A stretch of DNA of 8,949 nt from Geobacter sp. (GCA_027346925.1 DAIERH010000085.1:1-8949); one strand, 5' to 3'; shown: positions 1-6,552, numbered from the stretch's first letter. The notes: a model not told the origin generated them from the sequence alone. Made by a program: numbers and translations.

Positions 1-438
1 GACCACAAAGCGCCGCACCAATAGCCCGCCCAGCATGAGCAGGGCCACCAGGCCGGCCAGGTCCAGCACCAGGGAATAGATCAAGTAGAAGGTGCCCTTG
101 AGGAAACGGACATGGAACAGAAGGTCGGTGAAGTCGGCCTGGGCCATGACCAGCAGGGTGCCGATGAACAAGAGGCCAAAGCCCCAAAAAAAGAGGGCGT
201 GCAGGCTGCCGGGGTCCAGCACCCGCAGCACCTTGGTCTGTCCCAGCATGCCCCGGAGCAGCAGCGAAATCCGCTCTCCCAGGCGATCCAGGCGGCTCAA
301 GGGTTTGCCCTGACGGTACACCGGCAGACGCTGCCAAAAGCCCCAGAAAAACAAGCCGAACGCGATCAGCGCACATAGGTACATCGGTATCAGCACGCCG
401 TGGCCGACGTTCCAGTAGATCTCACGCGTGGGTTCCAT
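1..438 (-). CDS. Membrane electron-transfer protein, N-terminal part (nitrate-reductase-gamma/HdrDE-like; possible ETF:quinone oxidoreductase)
   Basis: The frame is open from an ATG at 438 to the window edge (146 codons, no stop), so the 3' end is missing. An AGGGG ribosome-binding site lies 6 nt upstream of the ATG. The product begins MEPTREIYWNVGHGVLIPMY and has hydrophobic segments at about residues 14-35, 79-99 and 115-138, with candidate haem-ligand histidines at 13, 80 and 109. This arrangement, including the LHALFFWGFGLLFIGTL segment, resembles the cytochrome b/nitrate-reductase-gamma-like N-terminal domain found fused to a cytoplasmic CCG-type Fe-S (HdrD/GlpC-like) domain. Such fusions often lie beside etfAB and acyl-CoA dehydrogenase genes in Geobacter-like bacteria and are thought to pass electrons from ETF to menaquinone. 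The Fe-S part would lie beyond the edge, so the fusion and the ETF role are inference. The membrane character is directly visible. It is transcribed divergently from the MerR gene. Confidence 0.72.
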   Translation of the reverse strand, partial: MEPTREIYWNVGHGVLIPMYLCALIAFGLFFWGFWQRLPVYRQGKPLSRLDRLGERISLLLRGMLGQTKVLRVLDPGSLHALFFWGFGLLFIGTLLVMAQADFTDLLFHVRFLKGTFYLIYSLVLDLAGLVALLMLGGLLVRRFVV

Positions 439-473
439 GAAATCCCCTTTCAAGGGTGACGATGATGCTGTCT

Positions 474-502
474 ACCATAATTATACTTGACGCTGATGTC
501 AA
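474..502 (-). promoter_or_regulatory. Sigma70-type promoter of the left-edge membrane gene
   Basis: On the minus strand a perfect TTGACA (-35, 497-502) is followed after 17 bp by TATGGT (-10, 474-479), about 36 bp before the ATG at 438. A TATAAT also occurs at 480-485. Paired with TTTAAT at 505-510, it would give a 19-bp spacer, which is the long spacing typical of MerR-activated promoters. Both arrangements overlap the dyad at 483-506. Which one is used cannot be decided from sequence. Confidence 0.55.
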
Positions 503-506
503 GTAT
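483..506. promoter_or_regulatory. Perfect 9-bp dyad, probable operator
   Basis: ATACTTGAC (483-491) and its exact reverse complement (498-506) are separated by GCTGAT. The dyad covers the -35 and spacer region of the promoter for the left-edge gene and lies about 170 bp upstream of the MerR start. A perfect 18-base dyad placed over a promoter is most simply an operator. The adjacent MerR regulator is the obvious but unproven ligand. Confidence 0.55.
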
Positions 507-621
507 TAAAGATAACGTTATTCTAAAAAGCAATCCGTTCATAATCGGGACGCGCTCCGCACAGGCGGGCGTCAAAGCAAGTATAGCAGCAACGATTCAA
601 AACATCGTGGGAAATTCCTGC

Positions 622-650
622 TTGACAATATCCGATTGTCTGCTTATACA
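622..650 (+). promoter_or_regulatory. Promoter of the MerR-family regulator
   Basis: A perfect TTGACA at 622-627 and TATACA at 645-650 are separated by 17 bp. The -10 ends 26 bp before the ATG at 677, and a GAGG ribosome-binding site follows at 667-670. The match to a vegetative promoter is good. The dyad at 624-640 lies inside it. Confidence 0.55.
624..640. promoter_or_regulatory. GACAAT-N5-ATTGTC dyad in the MerR promoter
   Basis: GACAAT (624-629) and ATTGTC (635-640) form a perfect 6-bp inverted repeat with spacer ATCCG, overlapping the -35 and the spacer of the MerR promoter. MerR-family proteins bind dyads located between -35 and -10, so autoregulation is the likely role (inference). 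The half-site shares the TTGAC core with the dyad at 483-506 but is otherwise different. Confidence 0.4.
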
Positions 651-676
651 GGTAATAATTGACATAGAGGTAAAGT

Positions 677-1075
677 ATGAGGCTCAGCAACGAAGACCAC
701 ATGCAGATCAGCGATCTGGCGGAAAAACTGGGGATAACCACCAGGACCATTCGCCTGTACGAAAAGTTCGGCTTGGTGGAACCGCCCAAGAGGACGGAAG
801 GCCGGGTGCGCTATTACGAGAAGGAAGACGTCAAGCGCTTCAAGTTCGTGCTGAGGTGCAAGGCGCTTGGCCTGACGCTTGAGGAAATGAAGGAACTGGC
901 GGAGCTGTACAACCGCGAGGACCGTGTGCCGGACAAGATCATGCCCCGTCTGATCGAATTGCTCGATACCCATCTCAACAGCATCAAGGAAAAGGTGGCC
1001 ACCCTCCAGAGACTGGAAAAGGATATCTCCGAGTACCGTACGCGGATCGTGGACCAGTTCAATTTGGGAAGATAA
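677..1075 (+). CDS. MerR-family transcriptional regulator
   Basis: This 132-residue DNA-binding protein has the MerR layout. A winged helix-turn-helix starts at about residue 10 (ISDLAEKLGITTRTIRLYEK), the wing carries GRVRYY at 43-47, a second helical pair (LGLTLEEMKEL) follows, and a dimerising coiled coil covers about 85-122. It ends shortly after the coil and has a single cysteine (C61) in the DNA-binding half. It therefore lacks the C-terminal metal-binding cysteines of CueR, ZntR or MerR and has no room for a large drug-binding domain. The start at 677 is supported by GAGG 6 nt upstream; ATG 701 (M9) is an alternative. MerR proteins of this size control acyl-CoA and branched-chain amino-acid degradation in proteobacteria (LiuR type). 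Its position next to a beta-oxidation operon fits such a role, but the ligand and targets are inference. It converges on the isomerase gene with a 36-bp gap. Confidence 0.88.
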   Translation: MRLSNEDHMQISDLAEKLGITTRTIRLYEKFGLVEPPKRTEGRVRYYEKEDVKRFKFVLRCKALGLTLEEMKELAELYNREDRVPDKIMPRLIELLDTHLNSIKEKVATLQRLEKDISEYRTRIVDQFNLGR

Positions 1076-1111
1076 TCCCCTATTCCCCTCCCCTTTATCC
1101 CACCCCCGGCT

Positions 1112-1885
1112 TCAGTTGAAACGTGAAAAATCCGGTTTGCGACGCTGCATGAAGGCCTGCAACGCCTCGGCCGCCTCGGGGGATTTCAGGCGTTTCAGGA
1201 AACAGGCCGCCTCATGGAGGATGGCTTCCCCCACGGCAGGGGCTATGTCCCGCTTCAGCAACTCCTTGGCCAGACGCACGGCGGCCGGCGGCTGGGCGGC
1301 CAGCCGCACCGCCTTGCTCCGGGCCGACGCCACAACCGTACCGTCCGGAAAGACCGTATTGACGATACCCACCTCACTGGCCCGCTGGGCGGAAAACTGC
1401 TCCCCCAGAAGGAGCAGTTCGGAGGCCCGCTGATGGCCCATCATGCGCGGCATGAGCAGGGTCGAGCCTGCCTCGGGACAGAGCCCCAGGTTCACGAACG
1501 GCGCCTGGAAAACAGCCCCCTCGCCGGCATAGACCAGGTCGAAGTGCAGCAGCATGGTGACCCCCACCCCGACCGCCATCCCCTCCACAGCGGCAACGAG
1601 GGGTTTGCGCGCGCTGCTGATCGCGCCGAGAAACCGCATCACCGGGCTCCCCGGGTCTGTCGGCGGCGATTGCAGAAAATCGGCCAGATCGTTGCCGCTG
1701 GTAAAGTCGCCGCCGTTCCCGGCCACCAGCACGACCCGCACCCCATCCTCCCGATCGGCCCGCTCCAACGCCGCCACCAGTGCCTCGTACATGGCAAGGC
1801 TCAGGGCGTTTTTCTTGTCCGGCCGGTTGAAACGGATCGTCAACACACCATCCTGCAATTCCGTGAGGATATGATCATCCGTCAT
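1112..1885 (-). CDS. Enoyl-CoA hydratase/isomerase family protein, probably delta3,delta2-enoyl-CoA isomerase type
   Basis: This crotonase-fold protein has 257 residues from the ATG at 1885, which is preceded by AGGGG at 6 nt spacing. An upstream ATG at 1906 (264 residues) overlaps the alpha/beta-hydrolase stop as ATGA and is a possible coupled start. Visible family motifs are FNRPDKKNALS (19-29), the first oxyanion-hole segment FTSGNDL (61-67) and the second, GMAVGVGVTMLLHFDLVYA (102-120). The two catalytic glutamates of enoyl-CoA hydratase are replaced: T110 where CEL has Glu, and F130 where QPE has Glu. Instead LGLCPEAGSTLLMPR carries E138, at the position used by ECI/PECI and PaaG-type isomerases. 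The likely reaction is therefore moving a cis/trans-3 double bond to trans-2 in acyl-CoAs, needed for unsaturated chains. Substrate is inferred. It is the last gene of the minus-strand operon. No hairpin terminator is evident in the 36-bp gap to the MerR gene. Confidence 0.88.
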   Translation of the reverse strand: MTDDHILTELQDGVLTIRFNRPDKKNALSLAMYEALVAALERADREDGVRVVLVAGNGGDFTSGNDLADFLQSPPTDPGSPVMRFLGAISSARKPLVAAVEGMAVGVGVTMLLHFDLVYAGEGAVFQAPFVNLGLCPEAGSTLLMPRMMGHQRASELLLLGEQFSAQRASEVGIVNTVFPDGTVVASARSKAVRLAAQPPAAVRLAKELLKRDIAPAVGEAILHEAACFLKRLKSPEAAEALQAFMQRRKPDFSRFN

Positions 1886-1902
1886 CTGGTTCCCCTTTGC
1901 GT

Positions 1903-2805
1903 TCATATGGGTTGTTCACTCCGCAGCCACGCCATCACCTGGGGGAAATGGTCGTTCATGGCATCGGGGTGGGTCAGCATGTCGATATGGTCGTAGTCGT
2001 GCAGGTTGCCGTTCCCGCGTGCAAGGACCGTGTAGCGACGCTCCTGTTGTTGGCCAGTCTCCTCCATGAAGGCGCGCACATCGCTCGGATGCCCCAGGGC
2101 ATGGTCGTTTTTTGCCGCAATGTACCAGATCGGCGGCAAGGCAAGTCTCTTGGCGGCTGCCCCGTAATCAAAACCATCGTCCGAATCCACCCAGGCATCG
2201 TTCTTTACCCACGCCGCGCTCTGGCGGAAGGACTTGGCGGTCTCGCTGTCCGATCCGATACCCATACGGCGGGCCGGGAGATACCCGGCCATGGCGATGG
2301 TCAAGGGACAGAACAGCTCCCAGACGAGATTCACCTTCAGTAATGTGTGCAGGTTCTTCACCCGGATGGTCCGTTTGGTGCCGAAATAAACCAGCGAGCG
2401 TACCCGGCCGATGTACTCGGGGAAACGGGCCATTACGGACGAGAGCAGCACCCCGCCCCAGGAATGGGCCAGCCAGTGCTGGGGGACGTCACCGCGCAAC
2501 TCCGAGATGGCGTTGATGAAAGCCGGGATATCCTCGCATATGGCCTCGGTCTGGCCAAAATGGGAGGATCTGTCGATGGAGGGGGTGCTGTTGCCCCTCC
2601 CCCTCAGGTCGGCGGCGAAGACGTCGAAACCGTTGCGCGCCAGATAGGGGGCCAGCCCCTTGCCCGACCCGGAGTAGAAGATACGTCCATTCTCGATGGC
2701 GCCGTGCAGCATGAAGACCGGCGGACCCGCCGGATCGCCGCAGAACCGTCGCAGATGGAGGCGGGCGCCTGAAGGAAGGGGTATGAAGATGGAGTACGGT
2801 TCCAT
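1903..2805 (-). CDS. Alpha/beta-fold hydrolase
   Basis: The 300-residue product has the alpha/beta-hydrolase core. An HGA oxyanion motif lies at 34-36, DLRGRG at 66-71, and the nucleophile elbow AHSWGG places Ser115. Candidate acid and base are D234 (AAKNDH) and H273 (YDHIDM). The elbow has Ala in place of the first Gly of GxSxG, a tolerated variant. A cap-like helical insert lies around 145-205. No signal peptide is seen, so it should be cytosolic. The family includes lipases, esterases, thioesterases and C-C hydrolases, and the sequence alone does not choose among them. In this operon an acyl-ester or acyl-CoA thioester substrate is plausible (inference). The start is 13 nt after the stop of the chalcone-isomerase-like gene, with only a weak ribosome-binding site. 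Its stop TGA (1903-1905) overlaps the alternative ATG of the downstream isomerase gene. Confidence 0.85.
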   Translation of the reverse strand: MEPYSIFIPLPSGARLHLRRFCGDPAGPPVFMLHGAIENGRIFYSGSGKGLAPYLARNGFDVFAADLRGRGNSTPSIDRSSHFGQTEAICEDIPAFINAISELRGDVPQHWLAHSWGGVLLSSVMARFPEYIGRVRSLVYFGTKRTIRVKNLHTLLKVNLVWELFCPLTIAMAGYLPARRMGIGSDSETAKSFRQSAAWVKNDAWVDSDDGFDYGAAAKRLALPPIWYIAAKNDHALGHPSDVRAFMEETGQQQERRYTVLARGNGNLHDYDHIDMLTHPDAMNDHFPQVMAWLRSEQPI

Positions 2806-2818
2806 ATGAGTGCCCGCG

Positions 2819-3376
2819 TTACGATTCCTTGCCGAGCATCCCCTGCTTCATCCCCTCGTCGGCCGGCCTGTTTCCCAGGTAGATGGCCAGGATGGCGTGT
2901 GCCAGCGGGCCGGAAACGAGCGTCCCCAAGACCTTGCCGTTGTGCCGGACAAGCACCGTACCGTCGCTCCCCAGGACCAAGTCAACCACATCCCCCCGGA
3001 TGAAGTCGGCCGTAAAGAAGGAGAGAAACCGCTTCGCCTCGCCGGAACCAGCCATTTCCGGGGAGTTGTGGGCAAAGCCCTCGCTGAAGGCCTCGATGAT
3101 CTTTTCCTTATTCACCCTTGAGTGGAGAAAGTTCATCCTGATCAGCTTGTCCCCCTTGTCTGCCAGGGCCTCGGCGGCGCTTGTCAGGCGCTTGGCGCTG
3201 TAGAGAGAGCCGATATAGACCTTGACGAAGAACTTCTTCCTGATGCCCGAGCCGTTCAGTTGCAGATTATGGCCGTTGACCGTGACCGACGGTTGCAGGG
3301 TCACGCCGGCCACTTCCAAGGCCGTGGCCGGGAGGGCCGAAAGCATGAGGAGCAACAGGGCGAAAAACAGTCTCAT
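2819..3376 (-). CDS. Exported chalcone-isomerase-like protein
   Basis: The 185-residue protein starts at the ATG at 3376, with GGAGA just upstream. It opens with a clear signal peptide: MRLFFALLLLMLSALPATA, probable cleavage near residue 19-20 before LEVAGV. The mature part carries LNGSGIRKKFFVKVYIGSLY (about 40-59), a hallmark of the bacterial chalcone-isomerase-like family (Chalcone_3 type), followed by RMNFLHSRVNKEKI and a C-terminal VSGPLAHAILAIYLGNRP segment. Members are about 180-200 residues and usually periplasmic. Their function is not established; related plant folds bind fatty acids. The reading frame stays open further upstream to 3430, but that part lies in the repeat and would mask the signal peptide, so the shorter start is preferred. 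It is the only clearly exported product in an operon of cytosolic acyl-CoA enzymes, which suggests an acyl-lipid-related envelope role (inference). Confidence 0.82.
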   Translation of the reverse strand: MRLFFALLLLMLSALPATALEVAGVTLQPSVTVNGHNLQLNGSGIRKKFFVKVYIGSLYSAKRLTSAAEALADKGDKLIRMNFLHSRVNKEKIIEAFSEGFAHNSPEMAGSGEAKRFLSFFTADFIRGDVVDLVLGSDGTVLVRHNGKVLGTLVSGPLAHAILAIYLGNRPADEGMKQGMLGKES

Positions 3377-3420
3377 AGTAGTCTCCGTTTCTGGAAATGA
3401 TTTTGCTGAACGAGAGGGGA

Positions 3421-3502
3421 ATAACCCCACCCCCGCCTCCCCTTACCTTAAGGGGAGGGGCTTTTACCCCCTTTTAAACTAAGAGGGGGGAGGGGGAGTT
3501 AT
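3421..3502. repeat. Palindromic intergenic element with two compensated hairpins (REP/MITE-like)
   Basis: The 82-bp element has imperfect terminal inverted repeats of 14 bp with 3 mismatches, starting ATAAC and ending GTTAT. Inside are two 10-bp hairpins with 3-nt loops: 3436-3445 with 3449-3458, and 3467-3476 with 3480-3489. It fills most of the gap between the dienoyl-CoA reductase stop and the chalcone-isomerase-like start. It has no coding capacity. It could act as a transcript stabiliser, attenuator or weak terminator inside the operon. A mobile or multicopy origin is inferred from its form. Confidence 0.7.
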
Positions 3503-3515
3503 GTCTTTTGCCGCG

Positions 3516-5519
3516 TCACCCGATCTCCCTCCCAGCCATGAACCCCTCATGAATAGCGTCAAACACCATGGCGGGCCTGACCGCATCCCCTACGACGCGC
3601 AGCGTCCTGCCGCTGGCCGCAATAGACTCCTGAAGCGGATTATACGACCGTGTCCCGACCGCCAGCACCACGCTGTCCGCAGGGATCTCCTCAACCTGGC
3701 CGTTGCTTTCTATCCTGACACCATTGGCGGTGATCTCCATTACCCTAGCCGTCGTGCGTGTCGTAACCCCGTACCGTTCCACATCCTGCATCATCCCCCA
3801 GCGGGTGCTCCTGCCAAAGTTCCTGCCCAACTCGTCGAGCATCTCGATCACGGTCACCTGCTTGCCGCCATGCGTCGCCAACCCGTACAAATCCTCGCAG
3901 GACTCGGCGCCGTGGACCAGCAGGAACTTGAGGGCTTCGCCCGAGAGGGTCCCTTTTTCCGCCAGCAGCAGGGCGGTCTCGATGCCGACCGCACCGCCGC
4001 CGATCACCGCTACCCGCCTGCCGGTCGTGACTCTTTCCGTCAGGACATCCCAGGCCTGGACCACGTGGGGGAGATCGACTCCCGGAATGGCCGGGGCGAT
4101 CGGCACACCGCCGGTGGCCAGGATGACGGCATCCGGCGAGATTGCGCCGAGGAAGCGTTCATCCACGCTGGAGTTGAGTACGACCGTTACGCCGGACAGT
4201 TCCACCTGCCGCGCCAGATCATCCGCCAATTCCAGGAATTCTTCCCGGCCCGGCGGCGCGCCCGCCAGCAGGAGCTGCCCTCCCAGGCGGTCGCCCCGCT
4301 CGTGGAGGGTCACGCGGTGCCCCCGTTCGGTTGCGGCCATGGCCGCGCTCATCCCGGCCGCACCGCCGCCCACCACCATCACGTCGAGCGGCCTGTCGGC
4401 CCTGCCGACCGCCCGTGTCCGCTCGTATCCCGCCCTGGGGTTGCAGAGGCATTCCACCGGCTTCATCTTGAACAGGTTGTCGAAACAGCCCTGGCCGCAG
4501 GCCACGCAGTGAACGATGTCCCGCTCACGCCCGCAGCGGGCCTTTTCCGGGAAGAACGGGTCCGCGATCAGGGCGCGGCCGAGGGCCACCATGTCGCACA
4601 CCCCGTCGGTCAGCAGTTCCCTGGCCACCTCCGGGTCGTTGATACGGTGACTGGCGATGACCGGAACCGGGACCCGTTCCTTGATGGCGCGGGCCAGATA
4701 GGCAAAGACCGCCCGCGGCACCTCGCTGGCGATCTGGGGCACCTGGGCCTCGTGCCAGCCCACGTTGACGCAGATGGCGTCCACCCCCTCCCCTGCCAGC
4801 CGGACCGCGTACTCCTGAAGCTCCTGCCGGCTGGAGCCGCCCTTCATGAATTCGTTGCCGTTCAGCCTGACCAGCAGCGGGAATTCGCCGCCCACGACCA
4901 CCCTCACCTCCCTGATCACCTCCAGGCCGAAGCGGATGCGGTTCCCGAACGGCCCGCCGTACTCGTCGCTGCGCTTGTTGGTCAGGGGGGAGAGGAATTC
5001 GCTGATCAGGTAACCGGTGCCGAAAAGGATCTCCACGGCGTCGAAGCCGGCCTCCTTTACCCGGCCGGCTGCCTGGGCAAAACGGCCGATGATCTCCCTG
5101 ATCTCGCCGATGGTGAGTTCGCGGGGAGTCTCCCTGGTCAGGCGCGAGGGGATGGCCGAGGGTGCCACCGGCTGCTTGCCCCCCATGAGCATGGAGTGGT
5201 TGTACCGCCCCGCATGGTTCAACTGGACCGAGGCGCGGGCGCCGTTCTCCCGGATGGCGGTCGCCAGACGGGCGAGGCCGGGTATGTAGGCATCCTTGTG
5301 GGCGCCGATGTTGCCGGGGTTGCCGGAAAGCTCGTCCACCGTGGCATAGCCCACGGTGATCATACCGGCGCCGCCCTTGGCCCGCTCGACGTAGAAATCC
5401 ACCAACCGGTCGGTGACCGCATAGTTGCCCGCCATGTTCATGTGCATGGCGGGCATGAAGATGCGGTTTTTGACCTGCATGGTGTTGATGAGGATTGGTT
5501 GAAAGAGGGGGTCGGTCAT
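3516..5519 (-). CDS. 2,4-dienoyl-CoA reductase-like NADH:flavin oxidoreductase (Old Yellow Enzyme family, FadH-like)
   Basis: The 667-residue size is close to E. coli FadH (672). Domain order: FMN-binding TIM barrel (about 1-330), Fe-S cluster site, then FAD- and NAD(P)-binding domains. The barrel keeps Y170 in GTGYLISEF and H256 in GWHEAQ, matching the catalytic Tyr166 and His252 of FadH. Cysteines 338, 341, 345 and 357 (CVACGQGC, then ECLC) form the 4Fe-4S motif. Dinucleotide motifs are VGGGAAG (383-389) and IGGGAVG (506-512). The expected reaction is reduction of 2,4-dienoyl-CoA to an enoyl-CoA with NAD(P)H during oxidation of polyunsaturated acyl chains; the true substrate is inferred. 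The chosen ATG has GGAG 5 nt upstream. An in-frame ATG at 5534 overlaps the stop of the preceding hydrolase gene as ATGA, so coupling is possible. Related family members act on other enones and amines, so the specificity remains open. Confidence 0.88.
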   Translation of the reverse strand: MTDPLFQPILINTMQVKNRIFMPAMHMNMAGNYAVTDRLVDFYVERAKGGAGMITVGYATVDELSGNPGNIGAHKDAYIPGLARLATAIRENGARASVQLNHAGRYNHSMLMGGKQPVAPSAIPSRLTRETPRELTIGEIREIIGRFAQAAGRVKEAGFDAVEILFGTGYLISEFLSPLTNKRSDEYGGPFGNRIRFGLEVIREVRVVVGGEFPLLVRLNGNEFMKGGSSRQELQEYAVRLAGEGVDAICVNVGWHEAQVPQIASEVPRAVFAYLARAIKERVPVPVIASHRINDPEVARELLTDGVCDMVALGRALIADPFFPEKARCGRERDIVHCVACGQGCFDNLFKMKPVECLCNPRAGYERTRAVGRADRPLDVMVVGGGAAGMSAAMAATERGHRVTLHERGDRLGGQLLLAGAPPGREEFLELADDLARQVELSGVTVVLNSSVDERFLGAISPDAVILATGGVPIAPAIPGVDLPHVVQAWDVLTERVTTGRRVAVIGGGAVGIETALLLAEKGTLSGEALKFLLVHGAESCEDLYGLATHGGKQVTVIEMLDELGRNFGRSTRWGMMQDVERYGVTTRTTARVMEITANGVRIESNGQVEEIPADSVVLAVGTRSYNPLQESIAASGRTLRVVGDAVRPAMVFDAIHEGFMAGREIG

Positions 5520-5530
5520 GGCTGCTCCAA

Positions 5531-6469
5531 TCATTGCGTTACCGCCGCATACAGCCCGCTCACTTGGTCGAACAGGCCGATCCGTTCCAGGGAGGCCGCA
5601 AGCAGGCCGGGATTTTCGAGGAAGTCCTCCATGAAGACGATCTCCGAGGCCTTGAGGTAGACGAAGAACGGCTCCGTCAACCGGCCGTGAAAGACCCGCT
5701 CGATGACCTCGGTCAGGGCGAGGTGCCGCAGGGGACGCACCTGCCCGGCCCGTTCCAGCAGGGTGGTGACGTAGAAGAGGATCGCCTCGTCCACCCCGTC
5801 CACATACCGGCGATGGCCCGGCATGATCCGCCTGCCGCGCAATCCCGCCAGCTTGAGGAGCGAGGCGCAATAGGCGTCGTAATTGCGGAAGCGCCCCTGG
5901 AAGGTCGCCAGGTCCACGTCCAGCAGGGGGGCCTGGAAGATGTTTCTGAGCAGGATGTCGCCGGTCACGGCGTGTTCGCCCACCAGGTAGACCAGGTCGC
6001 TCTGGGAATGCCCCGGACAGGCCAGCCACTGGATGCCGAGGCCGGCCAGCTCGGGCGAATCCTCCACGATGCGGTACCTCTCGGGGGCCGTGGGAAAGAT
6101 CTTGTTGCGCTGGAAGGATTCGCGCAATTGCCGGACAAACGCGTCGTCAAACCCGTACTGTCGGAGCAGTTCGGTCATGCGGACCAGCCGTTCCCCATGG
6201 CGGCTGAATTTGACCGCATCCATGCGGGCGATGTAGACCTGGGCGCCACCCTTTTCCAGCACCAGGTTGGCCAGGCCGTAATGGTCCACATGGCAATGGG
6301 TGATGAACAGGTACTTCAGCCGGGGGAGGTCCACGACCTCCACCAGGCCAGCCTCCCCCCCGGAGGTGGGCGGGCCGGTGTCGAACAGGACGGGATTGCC
6401 GTTCAACTCGGTGGAGTAGAAGTGGACCTCCCCCACCATGTAGGGGGTCTGTACGGTATGCTGGAGCAT
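5531..6469 (-). CDS. Metallo-beta-lactamase-fold hydrolase
   Basis: The 312-residue protein has a complete metal site: H58, H60, D62 and H63 in THCHVDHYG, H154 in CPGHSQSD, D171 in TGDILL and H219 in MPGHRR. This is a two-metal (probably Zn) hydrolase of the glyoxalase II/lactonase-like group. The extra C-terminal helical region (about 225-312) resembles that of larger MBL proteins. No signal peptide is seen. Specific function is unknown. In a beta-oxidation operon a thioester or lactone substrate is a reasonable guess, since glyoxalase II itself is a thioesterase, but this is inference. The start ATG lies only 5 bp beyond the palindromic element, with just a weak CGGGA upstream that belongs to that element. 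M11 (ATG 6439) is an alternative. The stop TGA overlaps an upstream in-frame ATG of the reductase gene. Confidence 0.85.
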   Translation of the reverse strand: MLQHTVQTPYMVGEVHFYSTELNGNPVLFDTGPPTSGGEAGLVEVVDLPRLKYLFITHCHVDHYGLANLVLEKGGAQVYIARMDAVKFSRHGERLVRMTELLRQYGFDDAFVRQLRESFQRNKIFPTAPERYRIVEDSPELAGLGIQWLACPGHSQSDLVYLVGEHAVTGDILLRNIFQAPLLDVDLATFQGRFRNYDAYCASLLKLAGLRGRRIMPGHRRYVDGVDEAILFYVTTLLERAGQVRPLRHLALTEVIERVFHGRLTEPFFVYLKASEIVFMEDFLENPGLLAASLERIGLFDQVSGLYAAVTQ

Positions 6470-6474
6470 GGGGT

Positions 6475-6552
6475 TCCCGTAGGGGCGCCCCCGTGTGGGC
6501 GCCCAATGCTGTGTATGTGTGCCCGAATGCGGGCGGCCACGCGGGGCCGCCC

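Noticed and set aside
487..882. Plus-strand open frame crossing the divergent region into the MerR gene
   Set aside because: It starts inside the dyad, lacks a ribosome-binding site and overlaps the MerR gene in another frame.
1076..1111. Terminator or repeat between the convergent MerR and isomerase genes
   Set aside because: The stretch is C-rich and vaguely like the 3421-3502 element, but has no inverted repeat; at most a degenerate remnant.
3912..4010. About 30-residue insert after the NAD motif of the reductase (EKGTLSGEALKFLL region) as a novel domain
   Set aside because: Proteins of the FadH family, including E. coli FadH, carry an insert of similar size at this place, so it is probably family-typical.
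3501..5660. Very long plus-strand open frame of 719 codons
   Set aside because: It is antisense to the reductase and hydrolase genes, has a low-complexity His/Pro/Arg/Ala-rich composition and no family motif. High GC in the true genes removes stops from the opposite strand.
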